Source of the DNA: Treponema sp.
GTDB taxonomy: Bacteria; Spirochaetota; Spirochaetia; Treponematales; Treponemataceae
Assembly (NCBI GenBank): GCA_016296575.1
Contig: JAEDJA010000010.1
Span: forward strand, 1-64,000
Length of the DNA stretch: 64,000 bases
Direction of reading: 5' to 3'
Shown here: piece by piece, positions 1 to 7,691 of the stretch
Layout: the number at the start of each line of letters is the position of its first letter
How positions within the stretch are numbered: position 1 is the stretch's first letter
The notes under the pieces: model-generated
The model's input: only the letters and a program-made list of their open reading frames with translations
The model's database searches: none
What the model was told of the DNA's origin: nothing
Translations under genes and position numbers: made by a program

Positions 1-933
1 GAATCTGTATTTGTTGCTGCATTGTTTACATTCGCAGGTCCTAACTATGTTTCAATCTTGAATCATGTTGGTAAGAAAGACGAAGCTGCTAAAGCTCAGG
101 CTGAAATCGACAAGATGAAGAAGGTTATGATGGAATCTGCCTGGGACGGAAACTGGTTCCTCCGTGCATACGATGCTAACGGTGAAAAGATGGGTTCTAA
201 AGACTGCGAAGAATCAAAAATCTTCATTGAACCACAGGGCTTTGCAATCATGTCTGACATCGACAAGGATGCTACAGAAAAGACACTTAAAGCTATTGAT
301 GAAAACCTTAACTGTGAATTCGGTCTTGTTCTGAACTACCCTGCATTCACAAAATACCATGTACAGTATGGTGAAATTTCAACATATCCACAGGGATACA
401 AAGAAAACGGTGGTATCTTTACACACAACAATGCATGGATTATCTGTGCTGCAGCTTATGCAGGAAAAGGTGACCAGGCATTCAAATATTACTCAGAAAT
501 AGCACCTAGCTACACAGAAGAAACCTCTGACATCCACAAAACAGAACCTTACGTTTACGGCCAGATGATTGGTGGTAAAGAAGCAGGTTCTGATATTGGT
601 AACGGTGGAAAAAACTACGGACAGGGTAAAAACTCTTGGCTTACTGGTACAGCTGCCTGGAACATGGTTGCAATCAGCCAGTACATCCTTGGTATTAAAC
701 CTGACTTTGATGGACTTATGATTAACCCTTCTATTCCATCTAGCTGGGATGGATTTAAGGCTACTCGATTGTTCCGGGGTGCTAAATACAACATTACAAT
801 CAAAAATCCTAACCATGTATGCAAAGGTGTTAAATCACTTGTTGTAGATGGTAAAGCTGTAGACGGATGCATTGTTCCATTCTCAATGGCAGAAGGAAAG
901 AAAGAAGTTAATGTTGAAATTACACTTGGCTAA
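1..933 (+). CDS. Cellobiose phosphorylase (GH94), C-terminal part, 5' end outside window
   Basis: The reading frame is open from base 1, so this is the last 310 residues of a longer protein. GH94 enzymes split cellobiose or related beta-glucosides with phosphate, giving glucose 1-phosphate and glucose in the cytoplasm. The family's C-terminal landmarks are visible: a run ending SWLTGTAAWN, then ILGIKPDFDGLMINPSIP, then an FRGAKYNITIKNP strand. These match the (alpha/alpha)6 barrel end and the jelly-roll tail of cellobiose phosphorylases. The N-terminal sandwich and the catalytic Asp cannot be checked because they lie upstream. Substrate (cellobiose or a longer cellodextrin) is inferred. A hairpin terminator follows about 60 bp after the stop. 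It fits the plant-fibre theme of the window. Confidence 0.85.
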   Translation, partial: ESVFVAALFTFAGPNYVSILNHVGKKDEAAKAQAEIDKMKKVMMESAWDGNWFLRAYDANGEKMGSKDCEESKIFIEPQGFAIMSDIDKDATEKTLKAIDENLNCEFGLVLNYPAFTKYHVQYGEISTYPQGYKENGGIFTHNNAWIICAAAYAGKGDQAFKYYSEIAPSYTEETSDIHKTEPYVYGQMIGGKEAGSDIGNGGKNYGQGKNSWLTGTAAWNMVAISQYILGIKPDFDGLMINPSIPSSWDGFKATRLFRGAKYNITIKNPNHVCKGVKSLVVDGKAVDGCIVPFSMAEGKKEVNVEITLG

Positions 934-945
934 GCCAGAAAAAAA

Positions 946-984
946 GGGGCTGTCCCAAAAGTAATGTAAACTTATTGGACATCC
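946..984 (-). repeat. Minimal copy of the short inverted-repeat element
   Basis: GGGGCTGTCCCAAAAGTAATG runs straight into (A)TGTAAACTTATTGGACATCC. These are the two ends of the roughly 200-bp element seen at 4489-4690 and 36-38 kb, joined with no interior. Ends match with one or two substitutions. Confidence 0.6.
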
Positions 985-993
985 TCTTTCAAA

Positions 994-1046
994 GACCGCA
1001 TCAGAAGATTTGAAGTGCACTTCAGATTTACTGGTGCGGTTTTTTT
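994..1046 (+). terminator. Rho-independent terminator after the GH94 gene
   Basis: The arms GACCGCATCAG and CTGGTGCGGTT pair with two G-T wobbles. An inner arm pair (GATTTGAAGT with ACTTCAGATTT) extends the stem, and T7 follows. The next gene is convergent, so it separates the two. Confidence 0.8.
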
Positions 1047-1057
1047 ATGTTTTGCTT

Positions 1058-1477
1058 TTATCTTATTGATGTAAGATTTTGTTTCAACATCAGCAGTCTT
1101 CGTTCAAGCTCTTCTACTTCCGAAAGGCTGCTCATTATTTTTGACTGTACGTAAATATCTGCAAGAGCACCATCGAATACAAAGTCAGCAAAAGTTGAAA
1201 AAGTGTTAGTATTCATGTTGTAACCGGTTGGAATACGGATATCCTTTAATTCCCGCTGCAAATCCATCAAAAGATAGTTGATGCGGTTCATTACGTTGGC
1301 TGCATTACCAAGCTTTGAATGTTTAATAAGGTCAGTAATGAATCCACCACCAAGAATATCAAAAAAACCCCAGTTTCTGGCACTTTTAAAATGAACCTTT
1401 GCTTCACCCAAAAGAGGAAGAATCTGGTCTACAATATAAAGTGCATCGTTAATTTCTTTGCGTTCTAAATCAGTCAT
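1058..1477 (-). CDS. Conserved hypothetical protein, 139 aa
   Basis: Function not recognised. The protein is soluble, with no signal peptide or membrane segment. It looks mostly helical: an N-terminal segment starting MTDLERKEINDALYIVDQILPLL, a Gly-rich turn (FFDILGGGFITDLIKHSK, about residues 38-55), and a C-terminal Glu/Leu/Arg-rich helix that could be a coiled coil. It is probably real because its ATG sits exactly 6 nt after a good promoter (TTGTCA, 17-bp spacer, TATCAT). There is no Shine-Dalgarno sequence, so the mRNA may be leaderless. It stands alone between a convergent terminator and the next minus-strand gene. Confidence 0.7.
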   Translation of the reverse strand: MTDLERKEINDALYIVDQILPLLGEAKVHFKSARNWGFFDILGGGFITDLIKHSKLGNAANVMNRINYLLMDLQRELKDIRIPTGYNMNTNTFSTFADFVFDGALADIYVQSKIMSSLSEVEELERRLLMLKQNLTSIR

Positions 1478-1483
1478 AATTAT

Positions 1484-1512
1484 ATGATAGAAAAAAATAT
1501 TTCTGATGACAA
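1484..1512 (-). promoter_or_regulatory. Promoter of the 139-aa gene, possibly leaderless
   Basis: On the minus strand: -35 TTGTCA (1507-1512), 17-bp spacer, -10 TATCAT (1484-1489), then ATAATT and the ATG at 1477. The expected start of transcription falls on or next to the ATG. Confidence 0.6.
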
Positions 1513-1534
1513 GTGTCTTTTACAGGTTCTATTT

Positions 1535-2410
1535 TTACAGGCTCCACAAAACAGTGTCATTAATGTCTGAAAGATTTGCAAAAGCGGTTCGGGCCATAGT
1601 TCCTTTAAGTTCGCCAGTAATTGCCTTTAATTTTTCGCAAACACCTTCGGCCCCTTTTTCTTTTAGCGGTGGCATAATTGCTCTTCCAACACATACCGCG
1701 TCAGCACCAACTGCCAGACACTTAAATACGTCCAGTCCGCTTTCAACACAACAATCAACAAAGATGGTCATTTTGTGGCCAACAGCTTCAATAATGGAAG
1801 GAAGCACCATAAGCGGTGGAACGGCACTCTGCATAATTCCGTGATGGTGTGAAACGATAATGCCTTTAGCACCCATTTCCAAAGCTTTTTCTGCATCCTG
1901 AACACTGAGAACTCCTTTCACAACAAAAGGAAGTTTGCTTGCGGCAACAAAGCTTTTCATTTCCTCAAAAGATTTTCCTGCCATTGGAAGACCGCATACC
2001 ACATCATATTCACCGGTTTCGCTGTTGAAAGCATGATCAATATCCATACCAATTCCAAAAGCACCGGCATTTTCTGCGTCACGGATTTCTTTAAGTACAT
2101 CTTCATTGTTGGCGTGTGGTTTAATAATCTTGATGACTTTAGCTCCTGTTGCGCACATTGCATCAATCTCTTCTTTTTCGCCCATTCCCGAAAAGCACAG
2201 ACAGCCGGCCATTTTAGCACCAAGAGCCATTTTTGCCATACCGTCTTCCGTCTGATTGTTCATGTGGGAAAGAGCTGCAGTTGCTACAGGGGAATCGAAT
2301 TTTTCACCAAAAATAGTGATTGATGTGTCAGGTTTTACTGCATCAATGTGGCGCATTTCCAAAAGCAGTGAATCAAAATACTTCCGTGTAATTTCATTTG
2401 AATCTGTCAT
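1535..2410 (-). CDS. FMN-dependent alpha-hydroxy-acid dehydrogenase family protein
   Basis: A TIM-barrel flavoprotein of the lactate dehydrogenase/glycolate oxidase superfamily. Visible landmarks: FDSPVATAALSHMNN near residue 35 (the flavin-contacting PxxxxP/A strand), the VVKGVLSVQDAEKALEMGAKGIIVSHHHG segment around 165-190 (the family's KGI...DA..A...G.DGI.VSNHGG, with catalytic His conserved), and FVDCCVESGLDVFKCLAVGADAVCVGRA near 225-250 (phosphate-binding loop). At 291 residues it is shorter than the usual 350-400, lacking much of the N-terminal region. The NHGG motif is changed to HHHG, so the substrate may differ from lactate. A strong AGGAG lies before the ATG. Substrate unknown. Confidence 0.8.
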   Translation of the reverse strand: MTDSNEITRKYFDSLLLEMRHIDAVKPDTSITIFGEKFDSPVATAALSHMNNQTEDGMAKMALGAKMAGCLCFSGMGEKEEIDAMCATGAKVIKIIKPHANNEDVLKEIRDAENAGAFGIGMDIDHAFNSETGEYDVVCGLPMAGKSFEEMKSFVAASKLPFVVKGVLSVQDAEKALEMGAKGIIVSHHHGIMQSAVPPLMVLPSIIEAVGHKMTIFVDCCVESGLDVFKCLAVGADAVCVGRAIMPPLKEKGAEGVCEKLKAITGELKGTMARTAFANLSDINDTVLWSL

Positions 2411-2476
2411 AAAGGCTCCTAATTTTAAACTCCCCTTAATTTCTTGTTGAAATTATAACACATAAATGGAGATTTT

Positions 2477-2746
2477 CTATTTTTTCCAGCTGCGGATGTC
2501 CACAATAACACCGTCATCATCAGACATTTCAGGATTCATCAATTCGTCTAAAAGTTGCTGAAAAGATTTATGTTCAGGGTTTGGAAATTTCGCCAGATAT
2601 TTATTGATTTCGGCCCTTTCTTCCATGGCTTCGTCAATTTCCTTAAGCTTTGCTGCCCGTTCCTTTGCCGTATATCCACGAACCGGTTCTACCCTTGTAG
2701 AGACATAGCCCACCGACTGTATACGTGAAATTCTGTCTGCCACCAT
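2477..2746 (-). CDS. Small hypothetical protein, 89 aa
   Basis: Function not recognised. The start is the ATG at 2746, since GGGAGG sits just upstream; a longer TTG-initiated frame would overlap that site. The protein begins MVADRISRIQSVGYVSTRVEPV. It has a highly charged helical middle (KERAAKLKEIDEAMEERAEINKYLAKFP) and an acidic C-terminus ending VIVDIRSWKK. No signal peptide or membrane segment. Small charged proteins of this layout are common in treponemes, but nothing in the sequence points to a role. It may share a transcript with the neighbouring genes only weakly, since about 65 bp separate it from the oxidoreductase start. Confidence 0.55.
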   Translation of the reverse strand: MVADRISRIQSVGYVSTRVEPVRGYTAKERAAKLKEIDEAMEERAEINKYLAKFPNPEHKSFQQLLDELMNPEMSDDDGVIVDIRSWKK

Positions 2747-2857
2747 AAGCCTCCCTACCAAAAAGAATACCCGTTTTTCCTATAAAACTCCACAAAAAAA
2801 ATGGTGTTTCTTGTTATAATCCACGTTCCAGCTGCATGAGCGAATAGTCTCCCAATC

Positions 2858-2886
2858 AAGACAATATTTGCGAAATTTACTATAAT
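2858..2886 (+). promoter_or_regulatory. Promoter of purB
   Basis: AAGACA (2858-2863), a 17-bp spacer and a perfect TATAAT (2881-2886), 29 bp before the purB ATG. The leader carries AGAGG as ribosome-binding site. Confidence 0.6.
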
Positions 2887-2915
2887 ACTATCATCTTTAA
2901 TAAACAGAGGTTTTT

Positions 2916-4352
2916 ATGGCACTTACTAGTGTTTCACCGGTAGACGGTCGTTACGAAGGAAAAACAAAATGTTTGCAGGGTTATTTCAGTGAAATGGCTC
3001 TTATGAAATACCGCATTTATACAGAAATCAACTATCTTATTAAGCTGCTTGAAACTCCAATGCTAAAAGAAAGAGTTACAAAGCCTGTTGATGCTGCAAA
3101 GCTCCGCTCAATTATCGACATCAGTCTTGAAGATGCAGAAATTATTAAAGCCTTTGAAACAAAAGGATACAATGGTACACCTGCAACAAATCATGATGTG
3201 AAAGCTATTGAATACTTCATCAAATTAAAGATTAAAGAAATGGGCATGGATGAAATTCTTGAATACGTTCACTTTGCCCTTACTTCAGAAGACATCAACA
3301 ACATCAGCTACGGTCTTATGATTCGCGACGCTGTAAATGAGGTTGTACTTCCTGAAATCCTTAAAATCTACGATACACTTTATAAGCTTGCTTACGACAA
3401 CAAAGATCTTTCAATGCTTGCCCGCACTCACGGACAGCCAGCAACACCAGTTACATTTGGTAAGGAAATCCTTGTTTTTGTAAACCGCATGAAAGAAGAA
3501 CTGGTTCAGCTTGGAAACATCGACATTTTGTTGAAATTGAACGGTGCAACTGGCGGATTCAACGCTCACAACTTTGTTTTCCCTGATTTTGACTGGATCA
3601 ATTTCAGTCACGAGCTTATCAATAGTTTCAATGACAGCATTACTCCAATGGACAATGCTTACATGCACACAAAGCCTCTTAAAGTTCGCTTCAACCCAAT
3701 TACACCACAGATTGAACCACACGATTCTTACCTCCGCGTATTCGATGCTGTAAAACGCATCAACAATATTCTGATTGACTTTGCAATGGACACATGGCGC
3801 TACATTTCTGACGGATGGATCAAGCAGCGTACAGTTGCAGGAGAAATCGGTTCTTCAGCAATGCCACATAAAGTTAATCCAATCGACTTTGAAAACGCAG
3901 AAGGAAACTTCGGTTTCGCAAACAGTATGTTCGAATTCTTTGTTCGCAAGCTTTGTATCAGCCGTCTCCAGCGCGACCTTACAGACTCAACTGTAGCAAG
4001 AAACTTTGGTGTAGCATTTGCTCACTCAATGATTGGTTATGCTTCACTTCAGAAGGGTCTTGGAAAAATCGAAGTTAATGCAGAAAAAATCTCTGATGTT
4101 CTTGCAAACACACCTGAAGTTATGGCCGAAGCTTACCAGAACCTGCTCCGTATGAGCGGCGTAGACAAGCCTTACGAACGCCTTAAGGAAATTACCCGCG
4201 GAAAGAAGGTTTCTATTGAAGATTTCCACAACCTGGCCCATAACCTGGACGTAAGCGACGAAGTTAAAGCAAGACTTTTGGCTGCAACTCCTTCAAACTA
4301 CACAGGTTTAAGCGGAAAAATCGTAGAACAGTTTGAACCTAAAATCAACTAA
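2916..4352 (+). CDS. purB: Adenylosuccinate lyase
   Basis: Splits SAICAR to AICAR and adenylosuccinate to AMP, releasing fumarate in purine synthesis; a cytoplasmic tetramer of the fumarase/aspartase superfamily. The superfamily signature GSSAMPHKVNPIDFENAEGN is present around residues 310-330 and includes the mobile catalytic loop. HTHGQPATPVT-type histidine motif (ARTHGQPATPVTFG) lies near 168, and an early TSEDINN motif near 125. The length of 478 is close to the E. coli-type enzyme (456). AGAGG precedes the ATG. The last 12 codons and the start of the 3' untranslated region are copied again about 70 bp downstream (see repeat at 4401-4438). Confidence 0.95.
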   Translation: MALTSVSPVDGRYEGKTKCLQGYFSEMALMKYRIYTEINYLIKLLETPMLKERVTKPVDAAKLRSIIDISLEDAEIIKAFETKGYNGTPATNHDVKAIEYFIKLKIKEMGMDEILEYVHFALTSEDINNISYGLMIRDAVNEVVLPEILKIYDTLYKLAYDNKDLSMLARTHGQPATPVTFGKEILVFVNRMKEELVQLGNIDILLKLNGATGGFNAHNFVFPDFDWINFSHELINSFNDSITPMDNAYMHTKPLKVRFNPITPQIEPHDSYLRVFDAVKRINNILIDFAMDTWRYISDGWIKQRTVAGEIGSSAMPHKVNPIDFENAEGNFGFANSMFEFFVRKLCISRLQRDLTDSTVARNFGVAFAHSMIGYASLQKGLGKIEVNAEKISDVLANTPEVMAEAYQNLLRMSGVDKPYERLKEITRGKKVSIEDFHNLAHNLDVSDEVKARLLAATPSNYTGLSGKIVEQFEPKIN

Positions 4353-4400
4353 TTTCATTTTGTGAGGATTCTCCACATAATTGAATTAAATTATTGTGTC

Positions 4401-4438
4401 AAGTTTGAACCTAAAAACAACTAATTCAATTTTGTGAG
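4401..4438 (+). repeat. Duplicate of the purB 3' end
   Basis: GTTTGAACCTAAAAACAAC and the following bases to TTTTGTGAGG repeat 4330-4365, which holds the last purB codons, its stop and the first untranslated bases. Only a few substitutions separate the copies. They lie about 70 bp apart, suggesting a small tandem duplication. Confidence 0.75.
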
Positions 4439-4488
4439 GGGCCGTTGAGTGGCTGTTGAGTGGTCGCAAACAAATTTTAATAAAGGAA

Positions 4489-4690
4489 GGGGCTGTCCAA
4501 TAAGTAATGAGTGTAGCGCTCATTGAGCCCTTCGACAGGTGGTTCCTGAGCTTGTCGAAGGGCTCAGGATACCACCCTTCGACAAGCTCAGGATACCACC
4601 CTTCGACAAGCTCAGGATACCACCCTTCGACATGGATCAGGGATCGTAAACTCAACCACCGAAATGCAAACTTATTGGACACCCCCTTTT
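4489..4690 (-). repeat. Full-length MITE-like inverted-repeat element
   Basis: The ends are GGGGCTGTCCAATAAGT and ACTTATTGGACACCCCC, an almost perfect terminal inverted repeat. The interior holds four copies of the CCTTCGACAAGCTCAGG word (or its complement), three of them in tandem with GATACCA linkers. Compared with the copies at 36-38 kb this one is inverted. No transposase and no clear target duplication are visible. Confidence 0.7.
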
Positions 4691-4729
4691 TTTGTAGGTG
4701 AGACTAGACAGTCGGAAATGCTCATAATT

Positions 4730-5554
4730 TTATTGTAAATATCTTTGGATAATAACCTCGATTTCGTGGGAAGTAATGGGCTGTTGTTTTGTTTCAAATG
4801 TGTAAATCAGGTTTTTGCCTTGGGAAAAGCCATTTTTTCGGTATAAATTGTCTTTTTGAACCATATTTACCGCATATTCAGGGGTATCCATTAATCCAAA
4901 ATGTTCCCACAGAAAGTGGTGGTGGTTTCTTCGATTCAAGCAAATAAAATCTGGGTGAAGTGTTATTCCATTGGCAGTTGTAAATGGGTATTCATATTTG
5001 AATGGAATTTTGTTTTTACTGAGGCAATCTGCAATCAGCATTTCTGATTTTGAACGGACACGTATGCCAGCGGTTGATATTAATTCTGGACTTTCTGTTG
5101 AAAATGCCAGTGACGCGTAGTTATTATTGGATTTGGCCCAAAGCTCGGAAAATTTTTCTTCATTGTAAATGAGGGGCGCAGCGTACTTTTTTATTCCTTC
5201 GTTTAAGTTTTTATATATGGTTTCGGCACTCTGTAGTTCGTATGCAGCCACAAATTTTTTTAGCAGTTTTAATTGAGTTTTAAGTGCTGTAAAAACTTTC
5301 TTTTCATAATAAGCCTGGCACAATTCTTTTATAAGCGGCATTGATTTTTTGTTCAGATATTTTCCCTTGGGTGCTTCTGGGCTTTTAATGTAATATTGGT
5401 ATCTCTTTTTATTTTTTGTGATTTTAAGAGAGCCCTTTTCTTTAGGAGTTATTATTTTATAGTTTTGAAGCAGGTTTTCTAATTCTTGTATACGATTTAA
5501 TACTGTCTGTGGAACATTGTCTACGGAAAGTTTTTCCTCAATAAAATTTTTCAA
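4730..5554 (-). CDS. PD-(D/E)XK nuclease-like protein of unknown role
   Basis: 274 residues. The C-terminal half resembles a PD-(D/E)XK restriction-like fold: VRSKSEMLIADCL near 165 (the leading helix with its Glu), KYEYPF, then LHPDFICLNRR (the motif Asp) and FLWEHFGLMD (Glu-containing strand; the family Lys is not obvious). The N-terminal 140 residues are Lys-rich and helical, beginning with a coiled-coil-like ELENLLQNYK segment. The start is a TTG at 5554 with GGAGG six bases upstream; no ATG fits. It lies alone, between an inverted-repeat element and the hairpin array. This type of protein recurs in gut Firmicutes and treponemes as hypothetical; I do not know its biological role. Confidence 0.6.
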   Translation of the reverse strand: MKNFIEEKLSVDNVPQTVLNRIQELENLLQNYKIITPKEKGSLKITKNKKRYQYYIKSPEAPKGKYLNKKSMPLIKELCQAYYEKKVFTALKTQLKLLKKFVAAYELQSAETIYKNLNEGIKKYAAPLIYNEEKFSELWAKSNNNYASLAFSTESPELISTAGIRVRSKSEMLIADCLSKNKIPFKYEYPFTTANGITLHPDFICLNRRNHHHFLWEHFGLMDTPEYAVNMVQKDNLYRKNGFSQGKNLIYTFETKQQPITSHEIEVIIQRYLQ

Positions 5555-6092
5555 ACTCTTCCTCCATATATAATATAGTTTTTAAAGTGATAAAACCGGC
5601 AATAATTTGAGAATTTTTTGAAAAAAAAGTGATGGGGGGGCGGCAAGGGCAGCGGGGCGGTATTTTCAGGTCTTTTTCACGAAAAATACCGCACCCCTCT
5701 TGAAACTTGCCCACCTCTACAAGCTCTCGCAGGGTATTTTGAGTTGCTTTTGGCGGAAAATACCGCGTTTTTTTAAGATCAGCCTCGTGAACCAAGCAAC
5801 AGTGCGGTATTTTCAAGCCTTTTTCACAAAAAATACCGCACCCCACTTGAAACTTGCCCACCTCTACAAGCTCTAGCGCGGTATTTTGAGTTGCTTTTGG
5901 CAGAAACTACCGCGATTATTTGAAGATCAGCCTCGTGAATCAAGCAATAGTGCGGTATTTCCAGGCCTTTTTCCACATAAATACCGCACCTCACTTGAAA
6001 CTTACCCACCTCTACAAGCTCTAGCGCGGTATTTTCAGGCCTTTTTTTACAAAAATACCGCCCAATTTGCCCCATTTCTAGCTTCATTTCCC
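5555..6092. other. Gene-free interval carrying the hairpin array
   Basis: The 538-bp gap is mostly the repeat array at 5657-6061. The flanks are AT-rich on the left and short on the right. Several open frames overlap the array, but they share the repeat and are not credible genes. Confidence 0.7.
5657..6061. repeat. Array of six hairpins with a 74-bp period
   Basis: GCGGTATTTT pairs with AAAATACCGC (or a close variant) in six hairpins of about 36 bp, beginning near 5657, 5730, 5804, 5878, 5952 and 6026. Two linker types alternate: one contains ACTTGCCCACCTCTACAAGC, the other AAGATCAGCCTCGTGAA. The higher-order unit is therefore about 147 bp. The loop of one hairpin type reads CAGGCCTTTTTCAC, the other GAGTTGCTTTTGGC. 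The repeated linkers and the palindromic repeats argue against CRISPR. Confidence 0.85.
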
Positions 6093-6503
6093 TCAATCAG
6101 TTACTCTCTTATTATTTTTTACAAGACATTTAATCGTTGCAATTAATCTTCCAATTTCAAGAATTCCACATATTACAAGTAATAGTTTATATAAATTACT
6201 TCCTGCATTTTTGGAAAAAGGTTTCAGAATTATTCCAAAAGTTGGCATACCAAACAAAATTCGCAAAATAAATTGAGGAAAATACATAAAATATGCAATC
6301 TTTAGATTAAATATATAAAAAATCCCAGAAACTAGCACACTAAATATAAAAATAACTTGAAGTATGCTTATAAATGCAGGCAAATACAAAGCTGACTGAA
6401 AATAAGATTTTATTTCACATAAATTTAAAACAGCAATTTTCATGTAATTGTTTATCAAATACAAATCAAAAATAGCAAAAATAAAACTACTTCTTTTATT
6501 CAT
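6093..6503 (-). CDS. Small membrane protein, 136 aa, unknown function
   Basis: Function not recognised. Three or four hydrophobic segments are visible, about residues 8-20, 42-75 (likely two passes), 75-95 and 108-128, with a basic tail (KCLVKNNKRVTD). GGAGG lies 9 bp before the ATG, inside the end of the decayed MATE gene, whose last codons overlap the start. It is rich in Ile, Phe and Leu, and AT-richer than its neighbours. The overlap suggests it was once the downstream partner of that transporter in an operon. Confidence 0.5.
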   Translation of the reverse strand: MNKRSSFIFAIFDLYLINNYMKIAVLNLCEIKSYFQSALYLPAFISILQVIFIFSVLVSGIFYIFNLKIAYFMYFPQFILRILFGMPTFGIILKPFSKNAGSNLYKLLLVICGILEIGRLIATIKCLVKNNKRVTD

Positions 6504-7030
6504 TTTATCTTGCCTCCCGCAATCACTTTATTACGCAGCACAACGTACATCACAAAAACCAGCACTACCGAAACTACATCGGCAATTGACTGGGCGTAAA
6601 TAATTCCGTTTAATCAAAACATGGCAAAACCAGTTACAGCACGCATTCTGTCAAAGTTTTTTGCACCGTAGTTATATCCAATCAGCGATACTACACCACC
6701 GGCAAGACCAATCATTCCCTAAATTACAAACATTCACGCCTTTCCGGCAATTCCCATAGCGGCAACTGGAATATTGCCGTAACTTGCAAGGTAGTTGTTG
6801 CTTACCATCTGACTGGCAGACCTAAGAAGGTTTGTAAAGCTTGCAGGAAGCCCAATTGCCATAACATTTCCCAAAAATCAGTCGTTAATGGCTTATTTTT
6901 TTGGATTCAATGTAAGTTGTGAACGGTGACTGTAAACAATATAAACCATATTGTAGATAACAACAATCATGCTGAGCATAGTTGGCAACGCAAGAGCAGC
7001 TACCGCATTGGTGGAGGCGTGCCAAAATCC
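6500..7030 (-). pseudogene. Decayed MATE-family efflux transporter
   Basis: One uninterrupted frame, read through stops, gives three MATE blocks: a first-helix segment (LALPTMLSMIVVIYNM), a seventh/eighth-helix block (GNVMAIGLPASFTNLLRSA, NYLASYGNIPVAAMGIAGKA, VSLIGYNYGAKNFDRM) and a last-helix segment (QSIADVVSVVLVFVMYVV). The remainder of a roughly 450-residue transporter is missing through in-frame deletions. Five in-frame stops interrupt it: TAA 6893-6895, TGA 6878-6880, TGA 6734-6736, TAG 6719-6721, TGA 6614-6616. Each is one transition from Trp or Gln. Intact relatives export drugs or metabolites with Na+ or H+. Confidence 0.8.
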
Positions 7031-7050
7031 TAATTGATTATAAATCACTT

Positions 7051-7587
7051 TTATTCTTCTTTTACTGGAATAGTTGCCTGCTTAAAGTATTTTGGTGCAA
7101 GATAGGAGATAATCCATTTTCCATTGTAAAAACCATTATCGTTGGTTGTAGGATAAACGAAGATTACTTTGGCTGGATTTTCCGTGTCATATATAAACTC
7201 ATTTGAAGTCCATTCATCACGATTTTCCGACGGGTAAGGCCATTGTTTATCACTTGGTGTTGAAACTGTAATCTTGTATTTGCCAGGCTTTATGTTCAAG
7301 TGCATTGCAACTCCGCCAGAAAGCCAGTATGTTTTTTGATATTTGTTCACTTTATTTGGTTCCGAAGCCCATTCGTAGGTAGCCTTTGCTGCCGTGTAGG
7401 TGACGTCGTTCCCATCCATATCTTCAAGTTTTAACCAGCAGCGGATATCATTCAGGTTTGGTGTGTTTTGCGGTCGGTAGATGATTAATTCCCACTGATT
7501 ATGATGCAGGTCCGGTGTCATATCAGTTTCACCCATCAACATAAATTGAGAAATAATGAACATCAGCAGAAGGATTTTTCTTTTCAC
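7051..7587 (-). CDS. Secreted protein of unknown function, 178 aa
   Basis: Function not recognised. It starts from GTG at 7587 with a signal peptide (KRKILLLMFIISQFMLMG), so it is probably exported. The mature part is beta-rich: ELIIYRPQNTPNLNDIRCWLKLEDMDG, then an AMHLNIKPGKYKITVSTPSD segment resembling the surface-exposed loops of carboxypeptidase-regulatory or Ig-type domains (a 'GKYKI' strand after a Pro/Gly turn), then a C-terminal half rich in aromatic residues (GKWIISYLAPKYF). No lipobox Cys. The ribosome-binding site is weak. It lies divergent from xylB with 104 bp between them. Confidence 0.6.
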   Translation of the reverse strand: MKRKILLLMFIISQFMLMGETDMTPDLHHNQWELIIYRPQNTPNLNDIRCWLKLEDMDGNDVTYTAAKATYEWASEPNKVNKYQKTYWLSGGVAMHLNIKPGKYKITVSTPSDKQWPYPSENRDEWTSNEFIYDTENPAKVIFVYPTTNDNGFYNGKWIISYLAPKYFKQATIPVKEE

Positions 7588-7691
7588 TTATTAACTTATC
7601 GGATTCCGTAAAACTTCCTATACTCTTTTCGCCCAATCTGTTGTAAAATTATATGGATATTTTGTAAAAAACCCTAAATAAGGAGAAATAA

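Larger units (their letters stand above)
4353..4729. other. Gene-free interval with repeat material only
   Basis: This 377-bp gap holds a second copy of the purB tail (4401-4438) and a full inverted-repeat element (4489-4690). Open frames across it encode repeated YPELVEG-type peptides and come from the repeat, not from a gene. Confidence 0.7.

Noticed and set aside
4386..4701. Open frames on both strands with YPELVEG or HPSTSSGY repeats
   Set aside because: They read through the inverted-repeat element and its complement and have no start site or homology; artefacts of the repeat.
5657..6061. CRISPR array
   Set aside because: The repeated units are palindromic hairpins and the sequences between them are themselves repeated, so they are not unique spacers. 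No cas gene is present.
5538..6146. Several 85-107-codon frames across the hairpin array
   Set aside because: Repeated peptide segments follow the DNA repeat, and frames exist on both strands.
6500..7030. TGA read as tryptophan (alternative code) in the MATE frame
   Set aside because: All other genes use TGG for Trp and end normally at TGA, TAA or TAG; the same frame also has TAA and TAG stops.
6982..7206. Plus-strand 74-codon frame
   Set aside because: It overlaps the MATE remnant and the secreted protein on the other strand, with no ribosome site.
7600..7640. Sigma-28 -10-like word TCCGATAA before the 178-aa secreted gene
   Set aside because: The first base differs and no -35 match lies at a sensible distance, unlike the two perfect GCCGATAA sites at 49 and 63 kb.
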